DNA from: Streptomyces sp. SAI-127
GTDB taxonomy: Bacteria > Actinomycetota > Actinomycetes > Streptomycetales > Streptomycetaceae
Length of the DNA: 64,000 nucleotides
Reading direction: 5' to 3'
Assembly: GCF_029894425.1 (NCBI RefSeq)
Contig: NZ_JARXYJ010000003.1
Span: 186,001-250,000 of the forward strand
A program made the position numbers and the translations under genes. Positions 53,743 to 63,096 of the stretch are shown piece by piece. Position 1 is the first letter of the stretch, and the number at the start of each line of letters is the position of its first letter. The notes under the pieces were generated by a model. That model had not been told where the DNA came from, made no database searches, and saw only the letters and a program-made list of their open reading frames with translations.

Positions 53743-54330
53743 GACCGGCCGCTACCTGGACCCCTGGTACAAGCGGCTACGCGACGCGTATGTGACGACG
53801 ATGGAAGACCTCGGAGTGATCACCGCGATGGGCGGGAGCGAGTTCCTCGAGGCCATGGTGCGCTCCAAGCAGGTCGACCGGCGATGGCGTTGCTGGCGAA
53901 GGCGATCAAGGCGACCGCCAGGGGCGGCATCGGCAAGCTGCTGCAGCGCAACCGGGGCCAGGTGCCGTACTACGAGCCGTGGCCGGCGCTCAAGCGGGCG
54001 ACGTGGCGCCCCGACATCCGTGCCGCTGTGCTCGCCAACCAGCGGGTCGGCATCCACCGCAAGCTGATGAAGACCGCCGCGGGCGACCTCTACCCCCTCG
54101 CGATCGGCACAGACGCCATCTTCTACCCCTCCACCGGCCCCAGCCCGCTCGATGTCCTGCCGTACACGGACGAGGGCAAGCCCGCGCCGGGCACGTTCCG
54201 GCTCGGCATCTCGCCGGGGATGGTCAAGCACCAGGGCACCCAGACCGTGCTGTGGGCGGAAGCTCAGTTCGTGGAGCACGGCGGCGTCAACCTGTCCAAC
54301 CTCATCAAGAATGATGTGCCCTGGGTCTGA
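53743..54330 (+). pseudogene. Tap-like telomere-associated protein fragment
   Basis: GRYLDPWYKRLRDAYVTTME and GSEFLEAMVRSKQVD, then (after a one-base shift near 53880) AMALLAKAIKATARGGIGKL, RGQVPYYEPWPALKRATWRP and LGISPGMVKHQGTQTVLWAE. From memory this matches the C-terminal half of Streptomyces telomere-associated Tap proteins, which recruit the terminal protein to linear replicon ends. The front is missing and an in-frame stop lies just before. It suggests DNA from a linear plasmid or chromosome end. Confidence 0.6.
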
Positions 54331-54381
54331 TGGAGTCGGGTTGCTGGAGAATTGACCGTCCAGCAGCACCCGGAGGCTGCC

Positions 54382-54684
54382 ATGCCGCGTAGTTGTCCTC
54401 CGGAGTTCCGCCGCAAGGTCCTGGACCTGGTCGAGTCCGGCCGCATGGTCGCTGAAGTCGCCCAGCTCCTGGGAATCAGCGAGCAGACAATCTACGTGTG
54501 GCGCCGTCAGCGGTTGATCGATAGTGGTCAACTGCCCGGGACCACTACCGCGGAGAATGCCGAACTGGCCATGGCACGACGGCGGATCGCCGAGCTGGAA
54601 GCGGAGGTGAAGATCCACCGGAGAGCTGCTGAGCTCCTCGGCGAAACAACCTCCCCAAAAGGCGGTTCGAAGCCATCGACGTGA
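54382..54684 (+). mobile_element. IS3-family transposase OrfA, with OrfB truncated
   Basis: 100 residues: RSCPPEFRRKVLDLVESGRM, AEVAQLLGISEQTIYVWRRQ (helix-turn-helix) and a leucine-zipper-like ENAELAMARRRIAELEAEVK. CCCCAAAAGG (54654-54663) near the end is a likely -1 frameshift site. OrfB continues as RRFEAIDVMAGEGLPVQLAS and RVLHV to about 54735 and then breaks off at the Rhs-like gene. The element is dead. Confidence 0.85.
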
Positions 54685-54735
54685 TGGCCGGCGAGGGCCT
54701 TCCGGTCCAGCTCGCTTCCCGTGTCCTGCACGTCG

Positions 54736-57430
54736 GCTGTCCGCTTCGGCCTGTCAGCCTCCGACGCCTCGGCCTTCGACCTGTCGGTCACGCGGTCCTT
54801 CTCCTCCTGCCGGCCTGCCAACGGCGCCCAGCAGGAGGGCCAGGCCGCGATCTTCGGGCCGCAGTGGACCGCCGGCACGACGGCTGAGATCTCCGACAGC
54901 GACTGGACCCACCTGCGCAAGACCTCAGCCACCTCGGTGGCGGTCGTGGACGGCGAGGAGACCGGATTCACCGCCACCAGCAACGGCGGCTGGAAGCCGG
55001 AGTCCGGTGCCGAAGACCTGACGCTGACCGGCAGCCTGACCGGCTCCTTCACCCTGAAGGACACCGACGGCACCACCGCGGTGTTCAACAAGGTCGACTC
55101 CACCGCCACCACCTGGCAGCTGGCCACCACGTTCCTGCCCACAGACCAGTCCACCACCACCGTGATCTCGGAGAAGACCACGGTGAACAGCATGACAATG
55201 GCCCGACCCAAGTACGTCATCGCTCCCACCTCAGCGGTGTCGGCCACCACCTGCGCGGCCACGCCGTCGACCAAGGGCTGCCGGGCGCTTGAGTACGTGT
55301 ACGCGACCTCCACCACCGCTACGTCGAGTTTCCTCGGTGACTACAGCGGGCAGGTCAAGCAGGTCCGTCTGTGGGCCACCGACCCGGGCGCCTCGGCCGC
55401 GATGGCCACGGTGGTCTCCCAGTACGCCTACGACACCCAGGGCCTCCTGCGTGAGCAGTGGGACCCGCGAATCTCCCCGGCACTGAAGACGGCCTACGCC
55501 TACGACAGCCGGGCGTGTCACCACGCTGACGCCGCCGGGTGAACTGCCGTGGACGCTCGAGTACGGCCAGGCCGGCAACAGTTCGGTCGCCGGCGACGGC
55601 ATGCTGCTGTCAGCTTCCCGCCCGACTCTGACTGCGGGCACGAAGAACACGCAGGACGGCGGCAAGGCGACCACCTCGCTCGTCTACGACGTACCCCTGT
55701 CCGGCGACACGGCACCCAACCAGGTCGCACCCGGCGACACCGCCACGTGGGATCAGACGGACGCCCCGACGGATGCCACCGCCGTCTTCCCCGCCGACCA
55801 GGTTCCTTCCTCCCACACCGGAAGTGACCTCGCTGCCGCCGACTACGGCAAGGCGACCATCACCTACACCAACGCCTCCGGACGCGAGGTCAACACCGGC
55901 CTGCCCGGCCGGCACCCGACCGTCAAGCAAGTATGACCGGTTCGGCAACACCACCTTCGAGCTGACCGCCACCAACCGCGAACTCGCCCTGGGCAACGCG
56001 GACTACCAAATCAACACCCAGAGCGAACTCGGCATCCTGTCCGACTCCACGGCCGAGCGCGCCCGCCAACTGGGCAACGTCTCGGTCTACTCGACTGACG
56101 GCAAGCGGCAGCTGGAGGAGTTCGGGCCGCTGCACCTGATCACCCTTGCCAAGGCCCTCACCGGCGACGCCGACAGTCCCGACCTCCCGGCCGGAGTCCA
56201 GGTCGCCGCACGCGAACACACCGTCAACAGTTACGATGAAGGCCGGCCCGCCGACGGCACCGCCACGGTCACCGACCAGATCACCACCACCAAGGTGGGC
56301 GCCGCGATCGACGGCTACCCCACCGACGGAGACACGCGCACCACTGCCACCGCCTACGACTGGGTCAAGGGTCTTCCCACCAGCGTCATCACCGACCCCA
56401 ACGGGCTGAAGCTGGCCAAGACCACCAGCTACGACACCCAGGGCCGGGTCACCAAGACCACCCTGCCCAAGTCCACCGGCTCCGACGCCGGAGCCACCGT
56501 CACTCAGTACTGGTCCGCCACCGGCTGCGCCGGGCGCCCGGAGTGGGCCGACCTGGAGTGCTCCACCGGCCCGGCCGGCGCGATCACCGGTGGCGGCTCC
56601 AACCCCAGCGCACTGCCGGTGAAGTCCACCGAGTACGACCGTTGGGGCAATCCCGCCAAGGTCACCGAGACCGCCAACGGTGTCACCCGCACCACAACGA
56701 TTACCTACGATGCTGCGGGCCGTCCGAAGCAGACCCAAGTCACCGGCGGAGTCGGCACCGCTGTTCCCGCCCAGAGCACCACATACGACCCGACAGCGGC
56801 GACGTGGCAACTGTCACCAACGGCACCACCACCCACACCACCGACCTGCTCGGCCGGGAAATCGTCTACGACGACGGCGCGGGCAACGTCACCCGGAGCG
56901 AGTACGACAACCGCGGTCGCAAGACCAAGGTCACCGATTCGGCCCCGTCGACCGTCACTTACGACTACGACAACCCGGCCGGCCTGCCCACCCGCATCCA
57001 CGACTCAGTCATGGGCACCATCGGAGACGTCACCGGCTCCTACGACTCCGACGGCCGCCTGGACAAAGAGGTACTGCCGTGGAACATGAACGTCGAGTTC
57101 GACCAAAAGTGGGTTGGACTGGGCCTGTCTGTTGGCTGCTCGTTCGTCTCGGAAGGACGGGCGGGACTAGCGTGCGCGACAGGCGCAGGCGCCGTCACCG
57201 GTTGGATCTCCTACCGATACGGCACTCCCAAGCGCAAGCGCCACATTGGTGGCTACTGGGCGAGCACTTGGCGTGGAGCTCTCGACGGAACGCCCGGCTA
57301 CAGCGCCGGAAACGGTAAGAAGTACTACACCGGAGTCCGTAGCTGTATCAGGAGTGTCCGCACATGGTGGCGCGGTGGTCACGGCCGGTACACACAGATG
57401 GCCCAACTTCTGACGGATGGGACGGGATGA
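54736..57430 (+). pseudogene. Rhs/YD-repeat protein, multiply frameshifted
   Basis: Four pieces in shifting frames: to 55542 (WTHLRKTSATSVAVVDGEET; YAYDTQGLLREQWDPRISP), 55560-55936 (DTATWDQTDAPTDATAVFP), 55920-56815 (YDRFGNTTFELTATNREL; YDTQGRVTKTTLPKSTGSD; YDRWGNPAKVTETANGVTR) and 56800-57430 (TDLLGREIVYDDGAGNVTRS). YD-type repeats mark the shell of Rhs toxins. After YDSDGRLDKEVLPWN the sequence leaves the repeat and changes to a short tail (VEFDQKWVGLGLSVGCSF; RKRHIGGYWASTWRGALDG; RTWWRGGHGRY) that could be a variable toxin tip. The front is cut by the IS3 remnant. Confidence 0.8.
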
Positions 57431-57642
57431 TCTCAGATCCGCGCGTACACACACGCAGATGGGCGTCAAAGCATCCGATCTACATGGGATTGATCTTCGG
57501 CGCTGTTCTATCTCGTAGAAATCTTGGCGACCGGAGACCCCTTCGGGACCATACGTTCGCCATCGCTATCGGAGCGATTTTCACTCTGACCGCCTTCGGT
57601 GAGCGGCGACGTCAACGCAAAACGAAGCGGATCCGCAAATAG
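57427..57642 (+). CDS. small membrane protein overlapping the Rhs end; possible immunity protein
   Basis: 71 residues: MISDPRVHTRRWASKHPIYM, GLIFGAVLSRRN, then FAIAIGAIFTLTAFGERRR. Two hydrophobic segments. The ATG overlaps the Rhs TGA by four bases (ATGA), the normal arrangement for polymorphic toxin and immunity genes. A terminator follows at 57664-57701. No family recognised; the immunity role is inferred from position only. Confidence 0.55.
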   Translation: MISDPRVHTRRWASKHPIYMGLIFGAVLSRRNLGDRRPLRDHTFAIAIGAIFTLTAFGERRRQRKTKRIRK

Positions 57643-58100
57643 CGGTTATCCGTGAGTAGAAAAGAAAGCCGCCCTCGGGTCATAGCTCGAGGGTGGCTTT
57701 CTGCTGCTACAGGTCTCATGACGTCAACAATGCCAGGAGGGAGGAATGCGAGAGGTCGACAGGAGACGTCGCGGGGCTGGCCGACCATCCCAGATCATGT
57801 CGGCCGCGTTAATGATGCATGAGCCTCCACTGATGGCAAAGATAGGGCATGTTGATGTAAAGGATGGCTGATTGAGTCGACAAGGAAAGGGCTTTCGCTA
57901 CACTTCAGCTATCGGCTGGCAACCCAAGGCGTCGTGCTTGAAACATGACCCGGACGCTGCAAGCTGAGTTCGTCGCGAGTAGGGAGTGACCCTTCGGCGA
58001 TCCACCGTGACGCAGTCCCATCCCGTCAACTGTCCCGCGACAAGCCGGGGATATCAAGGGGGATTCAGAGCCCCGCCGTAGGACCTTCCGGGAGCACTTT
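57643..58100. other. gap of about 460 bases, lower GC
   Basis: It contains the terminator at 57664-57701 and otherwise nothing recognised; base composition falls compared with the rest of the window, continuing into the next gene. Confidence 0.5.
57664..57701. terminator. hairpin terminator
   Basis: GAAAGCCGCCCTCG pairs with CGAGGGTGGCTTTC, ten-base loop, flanked by A- and T-rich ends, so it could work on both strands. Confidence 0.85.
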
Positions 58101-58568
58101 TTGATTCGCCGACGTCATCGCGATGAACCTCAATCGCCTTCGACTTCTCCAGCGGCCCCGAATGCTATCAAAATCACCATTCCAGAGTTGATTTCCCTCG
58201 TAGGGGTTCTTGAGCATGCCCATAATAAAATCGCAGAGTTGAGTGACGCCGACAATGAGACGGTCGCCCGCGCCAGCGGATTCACGCTTATATCATCACT
58301 GTATGCGCGAGCCGGATTGGCCTTGACAAAAGGCGGCGACTGTATACCCTTGCTTGTCAGTGAAGTTGGCCTACTTGAGGCCGCAGTAATTAACCTGGAG
58401 TCGTACGAAGGGAATGAGGTAGTACTGGTCGCCGGATACGAACTCCTAAATGTTTTTTCAAATCGCGAGGAGAATACCCACCCTCTGCGCCGTACGCACG
58501 GAATCTTGACCTTCGATAGTGAAGGCGGGGACTCGACCCGCGGATCAGTCACTCCTTCCCTGAAATAA
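58101..58568 (+). CDS. hypothetical protein of lower GC
   Basis: 155 residues from a TTG start with GGGAG seven bases upstream. The body is helical: IKITIPELISLVGVLEHAHN, IAELSDADNETVARASGFTL, LISSLYARAGLALTKGGD, LLVSEVGLLEAAVINLES. No family recognised. The third-position GC is well below that of its neighbours, so it is probably transferred DNA. It lies right after the Rhs/immunity pair; a further immunity or orphan cargo gene is possible. Confidence 0.6.
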   Translation: MIRRRHRDEPQSPSTSPAAPNAIKITIPELISLVGVLEHAHNKIAELSDADNETVARASGFTLISSLYARAGLALTKGGDCIPLLVSEVGLLEAAVINLESYEGNEVVLVAGYELLNVFSNREENTHPLRRTHGILTFDSEGGDSTRGSVTPSLK

Positions 58569-58599
58569 CGCCGAAGGGCGAAGCCTGAGCTCTGCTCAT

Positions 58600-59251
58600 G
58601 CCGGCTCAGGGCCGGTCGGGCGGGGTGTCCGCCCGGGAGGTACGGGCTGCCGCCATCGACTTCCGCCGCACCCGCCTCGGTCTGGGACCCGCCGGTCGGC
58701 CCGACCACGGCTCCGGTACCCGGGAGGGTTGCAGCTGGCGATAGACACGCAGACCGATACCTATGAGCAGGCGATCGCGGCGGTGCAGGCCGCCTAGGGA
58801 ACTCAACCCCGCCGCCGTGGCGAGCAGTTGGCCCGACGCCCCCGCGGCGGTGCCCCGGCCGGGCGCGGAGAGCCTGAGCGGGGAGGATCTGGGGCAGGGC
58901 TGGACGGAGCGGATGATCTTCGACGCCGTCGCCGCCGTGGTGCCCGGCGCCCGGGCCGTGCTGCGCCGCCTGGTCGAAGTGGGCGGCACCGCCTCGTACG
59001 AAGAAGTCCAGGACCGCTTCGCCGTGCACCCCGAGACTCCGATCGATCCGAAGCGGATCGGCGGCACGCTCACCAGCATCCGCGCGGTATGGCGCCGGGT
59101 CGGCCCCGACAACCGGTCCAACCTCCTGGAGCGGGACGACCGCAGGCGCCCCTGCTGGATCGAGCCCGCCCTCCTTGAGGGCCTCAAGCGCGCCTTCGAC
59201 CTTGCCGACGCCCGCCCCGACCTGCTACGCCAGGAGCTGGCCGACTCCTGA
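58600..59251 (+). pseudogene. decayed conserved actinobacterial gene with winged-helix-like C-terminus
   Basis: Three frames give consecutive parts: REVRAAAIDFRRTRLGLGPA, then LAIDTQTDTYEQAIAAVQAA followed by TAG, then LNPAAVASSWPDAPAAVPRP and VLRRLVEVGGTASYEEVQDR, IGGTLTSIRAVWRRVGPDNR, LLEGLKRAFDLADARPDLL. The last part (58763-59251) alone forms an open frame and looks like a winged-helix domain. Function unknown. Confidence 0.55.
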
Positions 59252-59279
59252 ACAAGGGCCGCGGGCCTGGACCGGGCCC

Positions 59280-59501
59280 GCCCGGGACTCTGACTTGGGT
59301 AACCCGCGCGGTGCGACCTACGCCACCGCAAGGCGGACCAGCGCGGCGACTATGACGAAGCCTTCCTGGACTGGATCTTCTGGTGGTATCTCGCGACGGT
59401 GGAGCTGACCAACCGACTGATTGCGTCGCGGACGCTAGCTGATCCCGGAGGCCGAACGGCGGCGCCGATTCCACCTGCTCGAGATCTTCCGCCCTTCCTG
59501 A
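59280..59501 (+). pseudogene. remnant of an unknown gene
   Basis: CDLRHRKADQRGDYDEAFLD then WIFWWYLATVELTNRLIASR, and after one base shift EAERRRRFHLLEIFRPS and a stop. It looks coding but broken. Confidence 0.35.
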
Positions 59502-59525
59502 ACGGGCCACGGCGCCCGTCCGTGG

Positions 59526-60293
59526 CTAGGTCGCGGTTTCTGTGATGAGGACGGCGGTGGTGACCGGGCCCGGGGCTCCAGTGGTGGCTGCGTCGGCTAC
59601 GGCGTCCCGGACGGCGCGGGCGATTTCCAGTGGATGGTGTCCGGGGGCGACCGCGAGGTGAACCTCGACGTGTCGGCCGGGTGGATCGTCATGGTCTTCC
59701 ACCTTGATCGGGCGGCTTCCCGGTACTGCGGTGAGGCGGGCGACGCCCGGAACAGCCGTCGCGACTTTGGCCAGCTCACCGACGGGCCCCCACATGGATC
59801 CTGTTCCGGTCGCCGGGGGCGAGCTTTGCGCGGCTGCACCTTCCGGTGCGGACCTCATGGCTCTTGCTGCGGCCTGCGACTTCACGCCTGTCTCGGGGCC
59901 GTCATGGAGATCCGTGACGCGTAGGTCAGCTGTCACTGTGACAAGGCCCAGCCGTTCGGCGGCCGCGCTGAGCAGGGTGCTTCTCAACTGGGCGGCGGTC
60001 TCAGGCAGTGGCTGCCCGAGGGATGCTGTGAAGGTGGCTTCGATCCTGAGCGGGCCAGGCGGTAGCGCGCTGGCCGGCGGACGGACGGCCGGCTCGGACA
60101 CGGGCTCGAGCGGTGCCGGCCCGATGCGCAGAGACTTCAGCCGAACACCGGGAATCTCGTCGGCAGCGCGCCCGAGGGCCTGGACGGCCGCTTGCTCGGT
60201 GATCCATGTCCCGTCTTCGGGTCCGCCGAGCGGGAGCAGCCGGCCCAGGTCGAGCTGGTGCCGTACTGCCAGCGTCCACGCCTCGGTTTTCAC
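59526..60293 (-). CDS. Asp23-cluster partner protein of unknown function
   Basis: 255 residues from a GTG start (VKTEAWTLAVRHQLDLGRLL) with GGAGGGTGAGAGG upstream; an ATG at 60326 is the alternative. The C-terminal third (VATAVPGVARLTAVPGSRPI ... VHLAVAPGHHPLEIARAVRD) resembles the Asp23 fold, and ITEQAAVQALGRAADEIPGV in the N-terminal part resembles it too, so it may be a two-domain Asp23-like protein. In Streptomyces such proteins are encoded next to asp23 genes. It is divergent from the Asp23 gene; a TATAAT (60434-60439) lies in the shared promoter region. Confidence 0.78.
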   Translation of the reverse strand: MKTEAWTLAVRHQLDLGRLLPLGGPEDGTWITEQAAVQALGRAADEIPGVRLKSLRIGPAPLEPVSEPAVRPPASALPPGPLRIEATFTASLGQPLPETAAQLRSTLLSAAAERLGLVTVTADLRVTDLHDGPETGVKSQAAARAMRSAPEGAAAQSSPPATGTGSMWGPVGELAKVATAVPGVARLTAVPGSRPIKVEDHDDPPGRHVEVHLAVAPGHHPLEIARAVRDAVADAATTGAPGPVTTAVLITETAT

Positions 60294-60433
60294 CGGCCTC
60301 TCACCCTCCTTCTCCACGGCCCGCATTCCCTTCCTGCCGGGCTCGGCCCGGAGCGCCCGCGGAAAGGTCCGGGCCGGGACCTCGGGCCATTCGTCGGCCC
60401 TCTGCCTCACAGGACGAAAGGTGCTAAAACGAC

Positions 60434-60439
60434 TATAAT
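60434..60439 (+). promoter_or_regulatory. -10 box TATAAT of the Asp23 operon
   Basis: TATAAT in an AT-rich 60-base stretch between the divergent Asp23-cluster genes, 42 bases before the Asp23 start. No clear TTGACA at -35. Confidence 0.5.
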
Positions 60440-60481
60440 CCGAGTAGTGAATACCTGTATGTCCCTTTAGGGGGTTGCCGC

Positions 60482-60913
60482 GTGACTGAGAATGTCGACG
60501 TAAAGCTTGGCGTTGTGCCCGGTTCTCGCGGCCGGACGAGCATCGCCGATGTGGTGGTGGAGAAGATCGCCGGAATGGCGGCACGGGACGTGCTCGGCGT
60601 CCACGCTCTGGGCAGCAGAACCGCGCGCTCGATGGGATCCATGCGGGAGCGGATGCCGGGTGCTGATAGTGGCAAGTCCGTCACGCGCGGCGTCAGTGTC
60701 GAGGTCGGCGAGCGGCAGGCGGCCATCGATCTGGAGATCGTCGTCGACTACGGCGTGTCGATCACGGATGTCGCCGGGGCAGTTCGGGAGAACGTGATCT
60801 CCGCTGTGGAGCGGATGGCGGGCCGCGAAGTCGTGGAAGTCAACATCGCAGTCAGCGACGTGAAGTTGCCCGACGAGGAGGACGAAGGCGAGGAGCGGCA
60901 GCGGATCCAGTAA
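60482..60913 (+). CDS. Asp23/Gls24 family envelope stress response protein
   Basis: 143 residues from a GTG start. Typical pattern: TSIADVVVEKIAGMAARDVLGVHAL, then VSVEVGERQAAIDLEIVVDYGVSITDVAGAVRENVISAVERMAGREVVEVNIAVSDV. The protein is a cytoplasmic, abundant alkaline-shock protein anchored at the membrane by AmaP. First gene of a tight five-gene operon with AmaP at its end. Confidence 0.95.
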   Translation: MTENVDVKLGVVPGSRGRTSIADVVVEKIAGMAARDVLGVHALGSRTARSMGSMRERMPGADSGKSVTRGVSVEVGERQAAIDLEIVVDYGVSITDVAGAVRENVISAVERMAGREVVEVNIAVSDVKLPDEEDEGEERQRIQ

Positions 60914-60951
60914 CCGGGGCGGAGCAGCCCGCTTGAGTGAAGGAGCGCGTG

Positions 60952-61179
60952 ATGAGCAGGGCCGTGGTGGGCTTGATGGCCGGAATGGCGCTGGGCTTCG
61001 CCGCGTATTTCGGTGACTTCTGGGCTTTCGTGCTGGTGCTGGGGCTGGGCGTGGTCGGCCTTGTGGCCGGGCGGCTCCTGGAAGGTGATTTCGAACCGGG
61101 CGACTTCGTCCGCCGCCGCGACCGGCAGGAGCGGATCCGCGATGACCGGCGACGGGCTCGGGGAGATTGGCGGCAGTGA
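60952..61179 (+). CDS. small membrane protein of the Asp23 operon
   Basis: 75 residues: MSRAVVGLMAGMALGFAAYF and FWAFVLVLGLGVVGLVAGRL form two membrane helices, followed by a charged tail (RRRDRQERIRDDRRRARGDW). It resembles the DUF2273-like small membrane proteins of asp23 operons. AAGGAG lies six bases before the ATG; a GTG at 60937 is less likely. Its stop overlaps the next GTG (GTGA). Confidence 0.82.
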   Translation: MSRAVVGLMAGMALGFAAYFGDFWAFVLVLGLGVVGLVAGRLLEGDFEPGDFVRRRDRQERIRDDRRRARGDWRQ

Positions 61180-61622
61180 CCGGTGAAGTTGATCGGCGCC
61201 CAGGCATCCCCCGCGGGGAGCGCGGTGCGACCACTGTCGCCGACCGGGTCGTTGCGAAGATCGCCTCCCAGGTGGCGCGCGATGCGCTGAGCCGGTTCAC
61301 CGAGTCTGCCGGCCACGTACCACCGGGCCGCCGGACACCACGCGTGACCACAGCCGTGCGGCGGGCACCGGAGCGGAATGCCGCAGGACGGGACGGCGAG
61401 TCTGCCGTCAAACGGCAGGCGGTGCTCGGCGAGGTGCGGATGCGTATCACCGTGGAGCTCGGCTATCCGTCCGACATCGGGGCACAGTGCGCCGCAGTGC
61501 GCCAGGAGGTCGCCGACCGGATCAGGACGTGGGCCGGCATGGACGTCCCCGACCTCGCGGTCTCGGTCGAGAGGCTGCACTCGGCGCACTCGCGGCGCAC
61601 GGACCAGGAGAGGGTGAGATGA
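61176..61622 (+). CDS. Asp23/Gls24 family protein (2)
   Basis: 148 residues. ATTVADRVVAKIASQVARDAL at the front and GEVRMRITVELGYPSDIGAQ then AVRQEVADRIRTWAGMDVPD with LAVSVERLHSA form the Asp23 pattern, with a basic linker between. Coupled to the gene before (GTGA) and the gene after (ATGA). Probably associates with the main Asp23. Confidence 0.88.
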   Translation: MTGEVDRRPGIPRGERGATTVADRVVAKIASQVARDALSRFTESAGHVPPGRRTPRVTTAVRRAPERNAAGRDGESAVKRQAVLGEVRMRITVELGYPSDIGAQCAAVRQEVADRIRTWAGMDVPDLAVSVERLHSAHSRRTDQERVR

Positions 61623-62308
61623 GCGCGAACACCTGGCGGCAGCCCGGCGACAGCGACCTCCCCGACCCCACTCCCGATCACGGACAAGCAGCTCCGTCCA
61701 CCGATGGCCCACCGGGCTCGGGCGCAACGGCAGCGGTCGATGCATCGGGACGGTCGGCACGTCGTTTCTGGTCCGCGCGGCGGATCCCTGCCGCCATTGT
61801 GGCCCTGCTGTCCGCCGTGGCGGTCGGATTTCTCCTGTACGACGTGGTCTCGGTGCGGGCAGGCCAGTCCGCGATGCGCTGGCGACGGCGGCTCGCTGAG
61901 GAACTGGCCACACGGCCCCTGGACGACATCTGGATGATCATCGGGGCCGCAGTGGCGATGGCCCTCGGCCTATGGCTATTCCTGCTGGCGGTGACGCCGG
62001 GACTGCGCCGGCTGCTGTCCATGCAGCGGCCCACCGGTATCTCTGGGTCAGAGGACGTCCGAGCCGGGCTCGACCGCCGCGCGGCCGCCCTGGTTCTGCG
62101 CGACCGCGCCGTGCAGGTGCCCGGCGTCCAGTCGGCACAGGTGGGCGTCGGCCGCCGGAAGGTCAAAGCCCACGCACGGGCCCATTTCCGCGATCTTGAG
62201 GAGGTCCGCGCGGACCTGGACGCCGAGCTGGGCGAAGCCGTGACGTCCTTGGGCCTGGCCCGGCAACCCACACTGGCCGTGCGCGTCCGGCGCCCCAAGA
62301 AGGGCTGA
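61619..62308 (+). CDS. DUF6286 membrane protein
   Basis: 229 residues. A disordered N-terminus, two membrane helices (AAIVALLSAVAVGFLLYDVV; WMIIGAAVAMALGLWLFLLA) and a C-terminal soluble domain (AALVLRDRAVQVPGVQSAQV, KAHARAHFRDLEEVRADLDA) that follows Asp23-type patterns. ATGA overlap with the gene before. It probably anchors Asp23-like proteins at the membrane. Confidence 0.88.
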   Translation: MSANTWRQPGDSDLPDPTPDHGQAAPSTDGPPGSGATAAVDASGRSARRFWSARRIPAAIVALLSAVAVGFLLYDVVSVRAGQSAMRWRRRLAEELATRPLDDIWMIIGAAVAMALGLWLFLLAVTPGLRRLLSMQRPTGISGSEDVRAGLDRRAAALVLRDRAVQVPGVQSAQVGVGRRKVKAHARAHFRDLEEVRADLDAELGEAVTSLGLARQPTLAVRVRRPKKG

Positions 62309-62317
62309 GGTGATCCG

Positions 62318-62911
62318 ATGCTCAAGACGGTGAACCGGGTGCTGCTCGGGCTTCTCGGTCTCGGGCTGTTCGCCCTCGGCGGCGGCGTGCTGCTGGGCGC
62401 ACTGGACCTGCAGCGCCACTGGGACTTCGACGTGCCGGGCTGGTGGCCCTTTCGTGGGCCGGACGATGTGGTGCTGGGCGCCTGGGGACGCACCCGGTGG
62501 CGGGACGAGAGTTGGTGGTGGCCGACCGTGATCGCGGCGCTCGCCGTGCTGCTGGCCTTGCTGCTGTGGTGGCTCCTCGCGCAACGCAGACACCGCCTGG
62601 ACCGTGTCCTCGTCGACAGTGAAGACGGCGCGGCGGCCCGGCTCGATGGCCGCACATTGGAGAACGTCATCGAGGAAGAGGCGCAAGCCCTGGACGGGGT
62701 CTCGCGGGCTCATGTCCGGCTGACGGGCCGACGTACCGCTCCGACCGTACGTGTGCGGCTGCTGTTGGAGCCTCACGCCGATCCGGTGCGGACTCTGGGA
62801 GAACTGAGCCGCGAAACGCTCGCACGCGCACGAGACTCGGCCGGCCTGGACCGCCTCCCCTCGAAGGTCCGACTCCAGGAAGTCCGACACAGCGCCCGAC
62901 GCACCGCCTGA
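62318..62911 (+). CDS. amaP: alkaline shock response membrane anchor protein AmaP
   Basis: 197 residues. Two membrane helices (VLLGLLGLGLFALGGGVLLG; PTVIAALAVLLALLLWWLLA) and a cytoplasmic Asp23-like domain (LENVIEEEAQALDGVSRAHV ... TLGELSRETLARARDSAG). It anchors Asp23 to the membrane. It is nine bases after DUF6286 and closes the operon. Confidence 0.9.
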   Translation: MLKTVNRVLLGLLGLGLFALGGGVLLGALDLQRHWDFDVPGWWPFRGPDDVVLGAWGRTRWRDESWWWPTVIAALAVLLALLLWWLLAQRRHRLDRVLVDSEDGAAARLDGRTLENVIEEEAQALDGVSRAHVRLTGRRTAPTVRVRLLLEPHADPVRTLGELSRETLARARDSAGLDRLPSKVRLQEVRHSARRTA

Positions 62912-63096
62912 GATCCCCTGGGCCGAAGACCCACGGGTACCGGTCGGCGGGCGGCCCGGTCCAGCGTGAGTCGGGCCCGGAAAAAGGGAAGCGCAGTGTG
63001 CCAGCGCCACGCCGTAGCGTGAGTGGTCTACCCGTGTTGGCGACGCTTGAAATATGAGCCGATTTCCGGCGCTGCTTCCCTTCGCGTGGCGGCGGG

